A stretch of 64,000 bases of DNA from NCBI RefSeq assembly GCF_014360585.1, contig NZ_JACIXG010000010.1, positions 1-64,000 on the forward strand. Direction: 5' to 3'. A program made the translations under genes and the position numbers. Positions 33,752 through 42,523 of the stretch are shown here, one piece after another. A model generated the notes under the pieces. That model was not told where the DNA came from. It did no database searches and saw only the letters and a list, made by a program, of their open reading frames with translations. Position 1 is the first letter of the stretch; each line of letters starts with the position of its first letter. Source of the stretch: Nocardioides sp. (GTDB lineage Bacteria > Actinomycetota > Actinomycetes > Propionibacteriales > Nocardioidaceae).

Positions 33752-33906
33752 GCCCAGAAGGTCTCGGATCTGTCTCGATGCGTCTGCGGGGGCGGACAGG
33801 CTCTTCGAAGATCGGTACGGTGCTGAAGGGCTCCCTGTGCCCCGCCGCGCGGCGATGGAGCGGCATACACCAGATCGTTCGCCCCTGGGAATGACACCAG
33901 GAAAAG

Positions 33907-33974
33907 TTGCAAGTTCTTGCAATGCGCTTTTGCGGGTCTGGGCCATTCTGAGCGGGGATTGCATACTTCTGCAA
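33907..33974. promoter_or_regulatory. clustered TTGCAA-type operator candidates
   Basis: TTGCAAGTTCTTGCAA (33907-33922) is a perfect palindrome with six-base arms. TTGCA-tacttc-TGCAA (33959-33974) is a second, 36 bases on. The cores resemble the TTTGCAAA sites of ScfR-family regulators such as RamB and PrpR of acetate and propionate metabolism. This is suggestive next to a CoA-transferase, but they lie downstream of it. Confidence 0.35.
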
Positions 33975-33990
33975 GAGAGGTTCGCCCCCA

Positions 33991-34072
33991 GGCGGCTTCT
34001 CAGGCCTCGTGTCCAGGCCAAAACCTGGCCCACGAGCCGCCCGGACTCGGGAGACATCTCGGGAGTCTCCCG
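33991..34072. other. two consecutive strong hairpins
   Basis: First hairpin: GGCGGC (33991-33996) with GCCGCC (34036-34041), CTCGTG with CACGAG, and CCAGG with CCTGG around a CCAAAA loop. Second hairpin: CGGGAGAC (34048-34055) with GTCTCCCG (34065-34072). They may end transcripts of the flanking convergent genes or form a stable non-coding RNA. Confidence 0.5.
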
Positions 34073-34105
34073 CGCCGGACGGTTCGCGGGCCATCTCGGT
34101 TTTAG

Positions 34106-34552
34106 CTAGGTTCCCGGGAACGCCGTCGGCTTGGCGCCGAGGTCGAGCTGCCGCGCGGCCGCCCGGCAGAGCAGCTGAATGAGCAGCGTGCGGTCGGTGC
34201 CGGTCGCCTTCGGGACCAGGGAGAGATAGGTCGCGGTGGTGTCCCGCTCCAGGCGCAGTGCCGCGGCGCCGATGCCCTCCGCCGACCCGGTCCGGCGGGG
34301 CAGGTCGTAGACGGCGGAGGACGCGACCGGCTCGAGCCCCGCGGCCACCACACGGACGGCCAGGGCCTCGCGGGCGTTCACATGGTCGGCGTACGCGACC
34401 TCAAGGGCTCGTGCCAATGCCGGTGTGGACGAGGCGGAGGTGCGCCCGCCCAGGGCGCCGATGACGTAGATCGCAGCGTGCTCGACCGCGAGCGCAGCCT
34501 GGATGGCCTCTGTCGAGGCTGAGTCTGTGGCCGCCATGCCCGGCCCCGTCAT
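34106..34552 (-). CDS. DUF4439 ferritin-like protein
   Basis: A 148-residue, all-helical DUF4439 protein. Helices include STEAIQAALAVEHAAIYVIGAL, LARALEVAYADHVNAREALAVRVVAAG and EGIGAAALRLERDTTATYLSLV, with the E/H positions (AVEHAA, YADHVNARE) typical of the ferritin-like fold. Metal binding is uncertain. Start ATG 34552 overlaps the stop of the upstream lipoprotein gene by four bases. Homologues are found beside rimP in several actinobacteria, usually on the opposite strand as here. Confidence 0.8.
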   Translation of the reverse strand: MTGPGMAATDSASTEAIQAALAVEHAAIYVIGALGGRTSASSTPALARALEVAYADHVNAREALAVRVVAAGLEPVASSAVYDLPRRTGSAEGIGAAALRLERDTTATYLSLVPKATGTDRTLLIQLLCRAAARQLDLGAKPTAFPGT

Positions 34553-34962
34553 GCCAGGCCCCGCCCGTGCAGCAGCTGCTGCTGGCCGGCGGCGGCCGAG
34601 GCGAGCAGCGTGATCAGCTGCGGGTCCGCGGCACTCCCGGCGGCGGTCGTGAGCGTGGTGACCAGGGCGAGCTGGCGCTCCTGCCAGCGGCCCTGCGCCG
34701 GCGCGGCCGTGACACCCTCGGACGGCGCCAGCGCCTCGATGTGGACGCGGTGGAGGTGGACGAAGGCCGCCGGCGCGCCCTCGTCGGCACCGAGGATCTC
34801 CGCGACCGTGGCGTCGATCACATTCTGGTCGGGGTTGGTAGGGGCCGGGGGAGTGCTCGGTGGTGGTGCTTTGACAGGATCGAGCATCTCCGAGGCCGAA
34901 CACGCCGAGGCGGCCATCGGGGCAACCACGGCGACGGCCACAGCGGTGCGGCGCGAGAGCAT
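34549..34962 (-). CDS. lipoprotein with DUF4439-like helical region
   Basis: Probable lipoprotein of 137 residues. The N-terminus MLSRRTAVAVAVVAPMAASA precedes C21, with a relaxed lipobox (ASAC). A Pro-rich linker PPPSTPPAPTNPDQN and helical segments VAEILGADEGAPAAFVHLHR and DPQLITLLASAAAGQQQLLHG follow. A start at GTG 34971 is also possible. It is coupled to the DUF4439 gene (four-base overlap), so the two likely work together at the membrane. It is divergent from rimP. Confidence 0.7.
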   Translation of the reverse strand: MLSRRTAVAVAVVAPMAASACSASEMLDPVKAPPPSTPPAPTNPDQNVIDATVAEILGADEGAPAAFVHLHRVHIEALAPSEGVTAAPAQGRWQERQLALVTTLTTAAGSAADPQLITLLASAAAGQQQLLHGRGLA

Positions 34963-35041
34963 CCTGAACACGTGAGGAACCCTAACCACACCCGGCGGGA
35001 GTCGCGTCAGCGGCTTTCCAACACAGCCGCGTGCTGTTCGA

Positions 35042-35069
35042 GACACCCGAGGCGTACAGGTAGGGTGTC
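35042..35069 (+). promoter_or_regulatory. inverted repeat overlapping rimP promoter
   Basis: GACACCC (35042-35048) and GGGTGTC (35063-35069) are exact inverted arms 14 bases apart. The right arm overlaps TAGGGT (35061-35066), a plausible -10 box for the rimP-nusA operon. A regulator is not evident. Confidence 0.35.
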
Positions 35070-35151
35070 AACGGCGGCGCCGCGTGCTCGGCGGCCCACA
35101 CAATTGGACCAGCCAACAGGATCAGACAACAGGATGCAGGGGGAGATCGCG

Positions 35152-35634
35152 TTGAGTGCTGAGCGGAAGGACGCGATCGCGAGTGCCATCGAGGAGGCCC
35201 TTGTCGACCCGCTTCTGGTCCTGGGCCTCGACGTCGAGGCCGTCGAGATCACGCCGGCCGGCAAACGCCGGATCCTGCGGATCGCCGTCGACAAGGACGG
35301 CGGGATCACCCATGACGGGGTCACCGAGGCAACCCGTGAGGTCAACCGGGTCCTCGACGAGTCCGACGTCATGGGTGAGCAGCCCTACACGCTCGAGGTC
35401 ACCTCTCCCGGTGTCGACCGGCCGCTGACCCTGCCGCGCCACTGGCGCCGCAACAAGAATCGCCTGGTCAAGGTCACCACCGTCGACGGCTCCACGTTCA
35501 CCGGCCGCGTCAAGGAGTCCGACGAGGAGCGCGCGAGTCTCGAGGTGAGCGGCAAGCGCCGCGAGGTGGCGTACGCGGAAGTGAAGAAGGCGCTTGTGCA
35601 GATCGAGTTCAAGCGGATCGACGAGGGGGAGTAG
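35152..35634 (+). CDS. rimP: ribosome maturation factor RimP
   Basis: 30S subunit assembly factor, 160 residues. The N-terminal alpha/beta domain reads LGLDVEAVEITPAGKRRILRIAVDKDGGITHDGV, ending TLEVTSPGVDRPLT, the family signature. The C-terminal SH3-like domain includes VKVTTVDGSTFTGRVKE. TTG 35152 is preceded by AGGGGGAG at six bases and gives the usual MSAERK start. ATG 35134 in frame is an alternative, but it sits upstream of that ribosome-binding site. It is first of the rimP-nusA transcript; nusA starts 3 bases after its stop. Confidence 0.93.
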   Translation: MSAERKDAIASAIEEALVDPLLVLGLDVEAVEITPAGKRRILRIAVDKDGGITHDGVTEATREVNRVLDESDVMGEQPYTLEVTSPGVDRPLTLPRHWRRNKNRLVKVTTVDGSTFTGRVKESDEERASLEVSGKRREVAYAEVKKALVQIEFKRIDEGE

Positions 35635-35637
35635 GCC

Positions 35638-36615
35638 ATGGACATCGATATGAGCATCCTGCGGATGCTGGAGCGGGAGCGGGAGATCTCGCTCGATGTG
35701 CTCGTCGAGGCGATCGAACAGGGCCTGCTGACGGCCTACCACAAGAACGGTGACTCCCAGAGGAAGGCGCGGGTCGACCTGGACCGCAAGACCGGCCACG
35801 TACGCGTGCTGGCTGCCGAGGTCGACGACGAGGGCAACGTCGTCGGGGAGTACGACGACACGCCCGAGGGCTTCGGCCGCATCGCCGCCACCACCGCCAA
35901 GCAGATCGTGCTGCAGCGGCTGCGCGACGCCGAGGACGACGTGAAGTTCGGCGAGTTCTCCGGCAAGGAGGGCGACATCCTCTCCGGCGTCATCCAGCAG
36001 GGCCGCAACCCCGACGACGTGCTCGTCGACCTGGGCCGGCTCGAGGGCGTCATCCCGATCTCGGAGCGTGTGCCTGGTGAGGACTACAGCCACGGCACCC
36101 GGATCAAGGCGCTCGTGGTGAGCGTGCGCAAGGGTATGCGTGGCCCGCAGATCACGCTCTCGCGCTCCCACCCGAACCTGGTCAAGAAACTCTTCTCCTT
36201 CGAGGTCCCCGAGATCGCCGACGGCACCGTCGAGATCGCCGCGATCGCCCGCGAGGCCGGCCACCGCACCAAGATCGCGGTCATGTCGACCGTCGCCGGC
36301 GTCAACGCCAAGGGCGCCTGCATCGGCCCGATGGGCCAGCGGGTCCGGCAGGTCATGTCCGAGCTGCAGGGCGAGAAGATCGACATCGTCGACTGGTCCG
36401 AGGACCCGAAGGTGCTCGTCGCATCCGCGCTCTCTCCGGCTCGGGTCTCCTCGGTCCAGATCATCGACGAGGCGACCAAGTCGGCCCGTGTCGTAGTGCC
36501 CGACTACCAGCTCTCGCTGGCCATCGGCAAGGAGGGGCAGAACGCCCGTCTCGCCGCTCGTCTCACCGGCTGGCGCATCGACATCCGCTCCGACGAGGAG
36601 ACCCCGGTCGCCTGA
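35638..36615 (+). CDS. nusA: transcription elongation/termination factor NusA
   Basis: RNA polymerase-binding factor for pausing, termination and antitermination; 325 residues. Domains in order are the N-terminal RNAP-binding domain (1 to about 105, beginning [20 protein letters not shown]), S1 (about 108-180, [21 protein letters not shown]), then KH1 and KH2 ([36 protein letters not shown]). It lacks the C-terminal acidic repeats of the E. coli protein, as usual in actinobacteria. It is coupled to rimP by a 3-base gap. The next gene, a hydrolase, separates it from ylxR. Confidence 0.96.
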   Translation: MDIDMSILRMLEREREISLDVLVEAIEQGLLTAYHKNGDSQRKARVDLDRKTGHVRVLAAEVDDEGNVVGEYDDTPEGFGRIAATTAKQIVLQRLRDAEDDVKFGEFSGKEGDILSGVIQQGRNPDDVLVDLGRLEGVIPISERVPGEDYSHGTRIKALVVSVRKGMRGPQITLSRSHPNLVKKLFSFEVPEIADGTVEIAAIAREAGHRTKIAVMSTVAGVNAKGACIGPMGQRVRQVMSELQGEKIDIVDWSEDPKVLVASALSPARVSSVQIIDEATKSARVVVPDYQLSLAIGKEGQNARLAARLTGWRIDIRSDEETPVA

Positions 36616-36642
36616 GCCTCGCGGCTCGTTAGCCTGTGCGGC

Positions 36643-37476
36643 ATGCCGAACGTGCGTGAGACAGCTCTGACCGGGTCCGCCGGCATCCTGGTGGAGCCGG
36701 AAGGCGCCACCACCGGGGTCCTCGTCCTGTCCGGGTCCTCGGGGCGGGTCGAGACCGATCGGTGCCGACTGCTCGCCTCGCACGGGGTGGCAGCCGCGTC
36801 GATCCGCTACTTCGGCGGCCCCGGACAGCCGGGCGAGGCCCGCCTGATGCCGCTGGAGACGTTCGACGACATCCTCGCCGAGCTCCACTCGCGCTACCAG
36901 CGGCTGGTGGTGCTGGGCACGTCCTGGGGCGCCCAGGCGGCACTGCTGCTCGGCACGCTGCATCCCGAGATCGACGCGGTGGTCGGGATCTCCCCGACGT
37001 ACGTCTCCTGGGCCGGCCTCAGCGACGAGCGGCCACAGCGCTCCTCATGGATGCTGCGCGGCGAGCAGGTGCCGTTCGTGCCCTTCGACGACGAGGCGGG
37101 CGACGAAGCCGTGAAGGAGGCCGGTGGGGAGCTCCCGTCGTTCTGTGAGGCCTACCTCTCGGCCCTGGAGAAGTACGCCGACCGGGTGCCCGCCGCGACC
37201 ATCCCGGTCGAGCGCATCGCCGGTGAGGTCGTCCTGGTCGCCGGGGGCGACGACGCGCTGTGGCCGTCGGTCCTCTTCGCGGAGGCGGTCCGGCGCCGGC
37301 GTACGGCCCACGACCTGGAGACGATCGTGGTCACTCATCCGGATGCCGGTCACCGGGTCGTGCTGCCGGGCGAGCCCGTGCTCCAGCGCAGCCGGCGGCT
37401 CGACTGGGGTGGTTCGGAGGAGGCCGACCGCGAGCTCGGCCTGCTGGCCTGGCCGGAGATCGCCGCCGTCCTGTGA
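36643..37476 (+). CDS. BAAT-like alpha/beta hydrolase
   Basis: Alpha/beta hydrolase of 277 residues resembling the C-terminal domain of acyl-CoA thioester hydrolase/bile-acid-CoA N-acyltransferase proteins. The nucleophile elbow is [16 protein letters not shown], with Ser at about residue 94. The acid is in [14 protein letters not shown], and the catalytic His in [18 protein letters not shown] 36643 lies 28 bases after nusA, and the gene reads in the same direction as ylxR and infB, so it is probably in that transcript. In most actinobacteria nusA and ylxR are adjacent, so this is an insertion into a conserved operon. Substrate unknown. Confidence 0.82.
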   Translation: MPNVRETALTGSAGILVEPEGATTGVLVLSGSSGRVETDRCRLLASHGVAAASIRYFGGPGQPGEARLMPLETFDDILAELHSRYQRLVVLGTSWGAQAALLLGTLHPEIDAVVGISPTYVSWAGLSDERPQRSSWMLRGEQVPFVPFDDEAGDEAVKEAGGELPSFCEAYLSALEKYADRVPAATIPVERIAGEVVLVAGGDDALWPSVLFAEAVRRRRTAHDLETIVVTHPDAGHRVVLPGEPVLQRSRRLDWGGSEEADRELGLLAWPEIAAVL

Positions 37477-37553
37477 CGTCGGGTCACGGAATAGGAACGA
37501 CCTGTGCCCCGGTTTAGTCTCCCGAACCCCGGAAGCGGTAGTGTTGAGTATCG

Positions 37554-37916
37554 GTGGCACGCCTCGAAGAAACTACGCAGAACGGACCCGTCCGTACGTG
37601 CGTTGGTTGCCGGAAGCGAGCCGCCAAGCGCGAGTTGTTGCGGGTGACCGCCGGCTCGGGCCACGACGGCCAGCCGGCCGTGGTGCCCGATCCGACAGCC
37701 ACCGCACCTGGGCGAGGGGCGCATCTGCATCCCACGCGTGAGTGCTACGAACTCGCGGTGCGCCGGAAGGCGTTCACCCGGGCCCTGTTCCCGAAAGGCA
37801 GGGGGGCCAAGGGCGGGCTTTCCAGCGCACCGGTGGAGGACTACCTCGACAAGCGCCCGACATCCACGACCGTCGCCGACGGTCAACTGACCAGGAACTG
37901 GAGCAAAAGCTCATGA
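37554..37916 (+). CDS. ylxR: YlxR (DUF448) RNA-binding protein
   Basis: Small nucleic-acid-binding protein of the nusA-infB operon. The family motif RTCVGCRKRAAKRELLRVTAG is near residues 14-34, and the second conserved region PGRGAHLHPTRECYELAVRRKAF follows. Relatives bind RNase P RNA or act as nucleoid-associated regulators. The length of 120 residues includes a low-complexity C-terminal tail (about residues 85-120) absent in short homologues. The start is GTG 37554; no strong ribosome-binding site is evident, so a nearby downstream start is possible. Confidence 0.9.
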   Translation: MARLEETTQNGPVRTCVGCRKRAAKRELLRVTAGSGHDGQPAVVPDPTATAPGRGAHLHPTRECYELAVRRKAFTRALFPKGRGAKGGLSSAPVEDYLDKRPTSTTVADGQLTRNWSKSS

Positions 37917-38009
37917 GCACTCGATGAGTACTTCGCGATGAGCGTGTTCTACAACCATTAGTGGTCACAGTTTCACCCGGATCTCGGGTCTGTGGCCAGA
38001 AGGAGAAAC

Positions 38010-40967
38010 GTGGCTAAGACCCGAGTCCACGAACTCGCCAAAGAGTTCGGAGTCGAGAGCAAGTTCGTTCTCGAGAAGTTCAAGGAGATGGGCGAGTTCG
38101 TCAAGTCGGCGAGCTCGACCGTCGAGCTGCCTGCGGAGATGCGTTTCCGCAAGGAGATCGGCCCCGGCCTGAAGTCCGGCGGCAACGGTGGATCCTCGTC
38201 CACGGACGAGAAGACCGCCCCCAAGCCCGGTCCCAAGCCGGCCGCCCCCAAGCCTGCTGCCCCGAAGAAGGCCGCGGACAAGGCGCCCGAGAAGCCCGCC
38301 GAGAAGCCTGCCGAGAAGCCTGCTGAGGCGCCTGCGGCGTCCAAGCCGGCCGGCCCCAGGCCCGGCCCGAAGCCCCCGGCCAAGAAGGCCGAGGCTCCGC
38401 CGGCAGCCCCCGCGGAGTCGGCTCCGGCCGCTCCCAAGACCAGCCCGAGCGAACCGGCAGGCACCGACCGAGGCGAGCGACGCCCGGCCGCGCCCAAGCC
38501 TGGTGCGCCCAAGCCTGGTGCGCCGAAGCCCGGTGCTCGTCCGCAGACCCCCGCGGCTCGCGGCGGCTCTGGTGGTGCCGGTCGTCCCGGACCCCGTCCG
38601 GTCGGCAAGCCCGGCGCTCCGCGCCCGGGCAACAACCCGTTCTCCTCCAACCAGGGCATGGGGCGTCCGCGTCCCGGCGGCCAGGGTGGAGGCCAGGGCG
38701 GTCAGGGCGGAGGCCAGGGCGGTGCCCCGGCCGGTGGCGACCAGCGTCCGCCGCGTCCTGCTGCTGCCCGTGAGGGTGGCCAGGGTGGTGGCGGCCGTCC
38801 CGGTATGCCGCGTCCCAACCCGGCGATGATGCCGAAGTCCCCGGCCGCGTTCGGTGCCCGTCCTGGTGGCGGTCCCGGCGGCGGTGGCGGCGGCCGTGCC
38901 GGTGCTCCGGGTCGTCCCGGCGGCGGTGGCCGTCCGGGTGCCGGTGGTCGTCCCGGTGGCGGCGGCGGTGCTCCGGGTCGTCCCGGTGGCGGCGGCTTCG
39001 GCGGTCGTCCGGGTGCCGGTCGTCCCGGCGGTCGCGGAACGACCCAGGGTGCCTTCGGTCGCCCGGGTGGTCCCTCGCGTCGTGGCCGGAAGTCGAAGCG
39101 GGCGCGTCGTCAGGAGTTCGAGGCCATGGAGGCCCCGACGATCGGTGGCATCCGCGTCCGCAAGGGCAACGGCGAGACCGTGCGTCTCGCCCGTGGTTCC
39201 TCGCTGACCGACTTCGCCGAGAAGATCGGTGTCGACCCGGCCCAGCTGGTGCAGATGCTGTTCGGCCTCGGGGAGATGGTCACCGCGACCGAGTCCGTCA
39301 ACGACGAGACCCTCGAGCTGCTCGGTGAGGAGCTCAACTACATCGTCTCGGTCGTCTCCCCCGAGGACGAGGACCGAGAGCTGCTGGAGTCCTTCGACAT
39401 CGAGCTCGGCGACGAGGGCGACGCGTCCGACTGGACGGTCCGTCCGCCGGTCGTGACCGTCATGGGTCACGTCGACCACGGTAAGACCAAGCTGCTCGAC
39501 GCCATCCGTGACGCCAACGTCATCGAGGGCGAGGCCGGTGGCATCACCCAGCACATCGGTGCCTACCAGGTTGCGACCGAGGTCGACGGCCAAGAGCGCA
39601 GGATCACCTTCATCGACACCCCGGGCCACGAGGCGTTCACCGCCATGCGTGCTCGTGGTTCGCAGTCCTCGGACCTCGCGGTCCTCGTGGTCGCGGCCGA
39701 TGACGGCGTGATGCCGCAGACGATCGAGGCGCTCAACCACGCCAAGGCGGCCGGCGTCCCGATCGTGGTCGCGATCAACAAGATCGACAAGCCGGAGGCG
39801 GACCCGACCAAGATCCGTGGCCAGCTGACCGAATACGGCGTCATCCCCGAGGAGTACGGCGGCGACACCATGTTCGTCGAGATCTCGGCGAAGTCCCGGA
39901 TCAACATCGAGGGCCTCCTCGAGGCGGTCGTGCTGACCGCCGACGCCTCGCTCGACCTGCAGGCCAACGCCAGCCAGGACGCTCAGGGCATCGTCATCGA
40001 GGCTCACCTCGACCGTGGCCGCGGCCCCGTCGCGACCATCCTGGTCCAGCGCGGCACGCTGCGTGTGGGTGAGTCCATCGTCGCCGGCCCGGCCCATGGC
40101 CGTGTCCGCGCGATGATCGACGAGTACGGCCACGAGATCACCGAGGCGACCCCGTCGCGTCCGGCGATGGTCCTGGGTCTCTCGGCGGTGCCGGGTGCGG
40201 GCCAGAGCTTCCTGGTCGTCGAGGACGACCGGATGGCTCGCCAGATCGCCGAGAAGCGCGAGGCACGCGAGCGTGCCGCGCAGCAGGCCAAGCGCCGCGT
40301 ACGCCGCACGCTGGAGGACTTCATGGCCTCCATGGAGAAGGGCGAGAGCCAAGAGCTCAACCTCATCCTCAAGGGCGACGTGTCCGGTTCGGTCGAGGCG
40401 CTCGAGGACGCACTGGCCAAGATCGATGTGGGTGGCGACGAGGTCTCCATCCGGGTCATCGACCGCGGTGTCGGTGCGATCACCGAGACCAACGTCGACC
40501 TGGCTGCTGCCTCCGACGCGATCATCATCGGCTTCAACGTCCGCCCGCAGGGCAAGGCGACGGAGCTGGCTGACCGCGAGGGTGTCGAGATCCGCTACTA
40601 CTCGGTCATCTACCAGGCGATCGAGGAGATCGAGGCGGCCCTCAAGGGCATGCTCAAGCCGGAGTACGAGGAGAAGAGCCTCGGCAAGGCGGAGATCCGC
40701 GCGATCTTCCGCTCGTCGAAGGCCGGAAACATCGCCGGCTGTATGGTCACCGAGGGCCTCATCCGCCGCAACGCCAAGGTTCGCGTTCTGCGCGACGGCG
40801 CCGTGGTGGCTGACAACCTCGACCTCGCCTCGCTGCGCCGCGAGAAGGACGACGCCTCCGAGGTCCGCGAGGGCTTCGAGTGCGGTCTGGTCCTGAAGAA
40901 CTTCCAGGACATCAAGGAAGGCGACTTCATCGAAGCCTTCGAGATGGTGGAGATTCCGAGGGGCTGA
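38010..40967 (+). CDS. infB: translation initiation factor IF-2
   Basis: GTPase that places initiator tRNA on the 30S subunit; 985 residues. The IF2_N domain (1 to about 50) begins [18 protein letters not shown] long low-complexity region (about 55-365) has Pro/Ala/Lys repeats ([26 protein letters not shown]) and then Gly/Arg-rich repeats ([13 protein letters not shown]). A second IF2_N-like part lies near 370-455. The G domain has GHVDHGKT (486-493), DTPGHEAF and NKID, followed by domains II-IV. GTG 38010 has AAGGAG just upstream; GTG 37992 in frame lacks one. A strong terminator follows the stop. Confidence 0.97.
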   Translation: MAKTRVHELAKEFGVESKFVLEKFKEMGEFVKSASSTVELPAEMRFRKEIGPGLKSGGNGGSSSTDEKTAPKPGPKPAAPKPAAPKKAADKAPEKPAEKPAEKPAEAPAASKPAGPRPGPKPPAKKAEAPPAAPAESAPAAPKTSPSEPAGTDRGERRPAAPKPGAPKPGAPKPGARPQTPAARGGSGGAGRPGPRPVGKPGAPRPGNNPFSSNQGMGRPRPGGQGGGQGGQGGGQGGAPAGGDQRPPRPAAAREGGQGGGGRPGMPRPNPAMMPKSPAAFGARPGGGPGGGGGGRAGAPGRPGGGGRPGAGGRPGGGGGAPGRPGGGGFGGRPGAGRPGGRGTTQGAFGRPGGPSRRGRKSKRARRQEFEAMEAPTIGGIRVRKGNGETVRLARGSSLTDFAEKIGVDPAQLVQMLFGLGEMVTATESVNDETLELLGEELNYIVSVVSPEDEDRELLESFDIELGDEGDASDWTVRPPVVTVMGHVDHGKTKLLDAIRDANVIEGEAGGITQHIGAYQVATEVDGQERRITFIDTPGHEAFTAMRARGSQSSDLAVLVVAADDGVMPQTIEALNHAKAAGVPIVVAINKIDKPEADPTKIRGQLTEYGVIPEEYGGDTMFVEISAKSRINIEGLLEAVVLTADASLDLQANASQDAQGIVIEAHLDRGRGPVATILVQRGTLRVGESIVAGPAHGRVRAMIDEYGHEITEATPSRPAMVLGLSAVPGAGQSFLVVEDDRMARQIAEKREARERAAQQAKRRVRRTLEDFMASMEKGESQELNLILKGDVSGSVEALEDALAKIDVGGDEVSIRVIDRGVGAITETNVDLAAASDAIIIGFNVRPQGKATELADREGVEIRYYSVIYQAIEEIEAALKGMLKPEYEEKSLGKAEIRAIFRSSKAGNIAGCMVTEGLIRRNAKVRVLRDGAVVADNLDLASLRREKDDASEVREGFECGLVLKNFQDIKEGDFIEAFEMVEIPRG

Positions 40968-40977
40968 ACGAGCCTCT

Positions 40978-41035
40978 GACGTTGGCCGGGTCGCAGTCGC
41001 GGCCCGGCCAACGTCTCGATTTGCTTCGATTATTT
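40978..41035 (+). terminator. intrinsic terminator after infB
   Basis: GACGTTGGCCGGG (40978-40990) and CCCGGCCAACGTC (41003-41015) form a perfect 13-base stem with a 12-base loop. The T-rich TCGATTTGCTTCGATTATTT follows. This should end most transcripts from the infB operon before rbfA. Confidence 0.85.
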
Positions 41036-41049
41036 GAGAGAGTGTGAAC

Positions 41050-41514
41050 ATGAGTAGCCCACGGGTGCGTCGGATCGCTGACCGGATCAAGGTCGTTGTC
41101 GCTCAGATGCTGGAGCGGCGGATCAAAGATCCGCGGATCGGCTTCGTCACCATCACCGATGTCCGGGTGACCGGTGACAGTCAGAACGCGACGATCTTCT
41201 ACACGGTGCTGGGAGCGGACTCGGAGGCCGAGCTCGCCGGCACGGCGGCCGCGCTGGAGTCGGCCAAGGGGCTGATCCGCTCCGAGGTCGCCAAGCAGCT
41301 CGGCACGCGCACCGCCCCGACGCTGGAGTTCATCCACGACGCGCTGCCGGAGACGGCTCGCCACCTCGACGACGTGCTCGCCCGCGCCAAGGCGCAGGAC
41401 GACGCGGTCGCCGCCGCTCGTGTGGAGTCCTACGCCGGCGAGCCGGATCCCTACAAGAAGCCGCGTGAGGCCGAAGACGAGTGGGAAGAGGACGACGAGG
41501 ACGACGAGGAGTGA
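41050..41514 (+). CDS. rbfA: 30S ribosome-binding factor RbfA
   Basis: Binds the pre-30S subunit and helps mature the 5' end of 16S rRNA. The KH-like core reads [20 protein letters not shown], then [31 protein letters not shown], ending [22 protein letters not shown]; these are the family signature. The C-terminal 30 residues are acidic ([13 protein letters not shown]), as in many actinobacterial forms. The length is 154 residues. ATG 41050 is used; GTG 41044 is in frame. The stop overlaps the GTG start of truB by four bases, so rbfA and truB are coupled. Confidence 0.94.
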   Translation: MSSPRVRRIADRIKVVVAQMLERRIKDPRIGFVTITDVRVTGDSQNATIFYTVLGADSEAELAGTAAALESAKGLIRSEVAKQLGTRTAPTLEFIHDALPETARHLDDVLARAKAQDDAVAAARVESYAGEPDPYKKPREAEDEWEEDDEDDEE

Positions 41515-42383
41515 GTGCTCCTTCTGGTCTCGTCATCGTCGACAAGCCCGCCGGGGTCACCTCCCACGACGTCGTCGCGCGCGTGCGTCGTCTGGCCGGC
41601 ACCCGCAAGGTCGGGCATGCCGGCACCCTGGACCCGATGGCCACCGGCGTGCTCGTCCTCGGGGTCGAGCGTGCCACCCGGCTGCTCGGTCACCTGATGC
41701 TGACCGAGAAGGCCTACGACGCGACGGTCCGGCTCGGGGTCTCGACGACCACCGATGACGCCGAGGGGGAGGTCGTCGCGGAGAAGGTCGCCAGCGGGCT
41801 GGCCACCGAGGACGTACGCAGCTCCTTCGCCACCCAGGTCGGCGACATCCTCCAGGTCCCGACCGCGGTCTCGGCGATCAAGGTCGACGGCAAGCGCGCC
41901 TACCAGCGCGTACGCGACGGTGAGCAGGTCGAGCTGAAGGCCCGGCCGGTCACGGTGCACGAGCTGACCGTGGGGGACGTCCGGGTCGAGGGCGACGTGG
42001 TCGACGTCGACATCTCGGTGCGCTGCTCGAGCGGCACCTACATCCGCGCGATCGCCCGCGACGTCGGCGAGGCGCTCGGGGTCGGTGGACACCTGACGGC
42101 GCTGCGCCGCACCGCCGTGGGGCCCTACGACCTCGACGTCGCCAGGACGCTCGACGAGCTCGGCAACGAGTTCGCCGTGCTCCCGTTGGCCGAGGCCGCT
42201 CGCGCTGCGTTCCCGGCGTACGACCTCTCCGAGGCTCAGTCGCAGGACGTCCGCTACGGGCGCAAGCTCGGGCTCGCGCTCGACGGGATCACCGCTGTCT
42301 TCGCCCCCGACGGCGAGTTCCTCGCGCTCTATGAGCCGGTCGGGCCCGAGCTCGCCAAGGCGAGCGCCGTCTTCGTCGGCTGA
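41511..42383 (+). CDS. truB: tRNA pseudouridine-55 synthase TruB
   Basis: Makes pseudouridine 55 in the T-loop of tRNAs; 290 residues. The opening [18 protein letters not shown] is typical. The catalytic Asp is in [18 protein letters not shown], and the [20 protein letters not shown] and [19 protein letters not shown] blocks complete the active-site and RNA-binding core. A C-terminal PUA-like extension (about 215-290) is present. The start is GTG 41511, within the last codons of rbfA. A large inverted repeat follows, separating it from the convergent acylase gene. Confidence 0.95.
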   Translation: MSAPSGLVIVDKPAGVTSHDVVARVRRLAGTRKVGHAGTLDPMATGVLVLGVERATRLLGHLMLTEKAYDATVRLGVSTTTDDAEGEVVAEKVASGLATEDVRSSFATQVGDILQVPTAVSAIKVDGKRAYQRVRDGEQVELKARPVTVHELTVGDVRVEGDVVDVDISVRCSSGTYIRAIARDVGEALGVGGHLTALRRTAVGPYDLDVARTLDELGNEFAVLPLAEAARAAFPAYDLSEAQSQDVRYGRKLGLALDGITAVFAPDGEFLALYEPVGPELAKASAVFVG

Positions 42384-42390
42384 CTGCTCG

Positions 42391-42518
42391 CGCAGACGAC
42401 TGTGTTGGTCTCGACACGCTCGGCCGTAGCCGGCCTCCCGGCTCGACCAACGGGCGTTGGTTGAGCCGCCGGAGCCGCTAGGCGGAGGCGTGTCGAAACC
42501 AACACAGCTCCGTCTGCG
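42391..42518. repeat. 128-base nested inverted repeat between convergent genes
   Basis: Three concentric arm pairs: CGCAGACG / CGTCTGCG (42391-42398, 42511-42518); CTGTGTTGGTCTCGACACGC / GCGTGTCGAAACCAACACAG (42400-42419, 42488-42507, one mismatch); CGGCTCGACCAACG / CGTTGGTTGAGCCG (about 42439-42468, one mismatch). The left arm repeats the GACTGTGTTGGTCTCGACAC unit at 13560-13579. It fills the gap between the truB and acylase stops. Confidence 0.88.
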
Positions 42519-42523
42519 TGGGC

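Larger units (their letters stand above)
33752..34105. other. structured intergenic region, no gene called
   Basis: This 354-base gap between convergent genes has no convincing coding frame. It contains paired TTGCAA elements (33907-33974) followed by two strong hairpins (33991-34072). The layout would suit a regulated small RNA or a bidirectional terminator region. Confidence 0.5.

Noticed and set aside
33675..34109. 144-codon frame through the structured gap after the CoA-transferase
   Set aside because: It overlaps the CoA-transferase end out of frame and runs through the hairpins. Its composition is not protein-like.
35122..36963. Long minus-strand frame opposite rimP and nusA
   Set aside because: It lies opposite two certain genes in the mirror frame and shows no domain.
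37965..41090. A 1041-codon open frame on the strand opposite infB
   Set aside because: It mirrors infB codon for codon; high-GC coding DNA often leaves the antisense frame open. Its Thr/Arg repeats are just the complement of the Gly/Pro linker, and it has no domain features.
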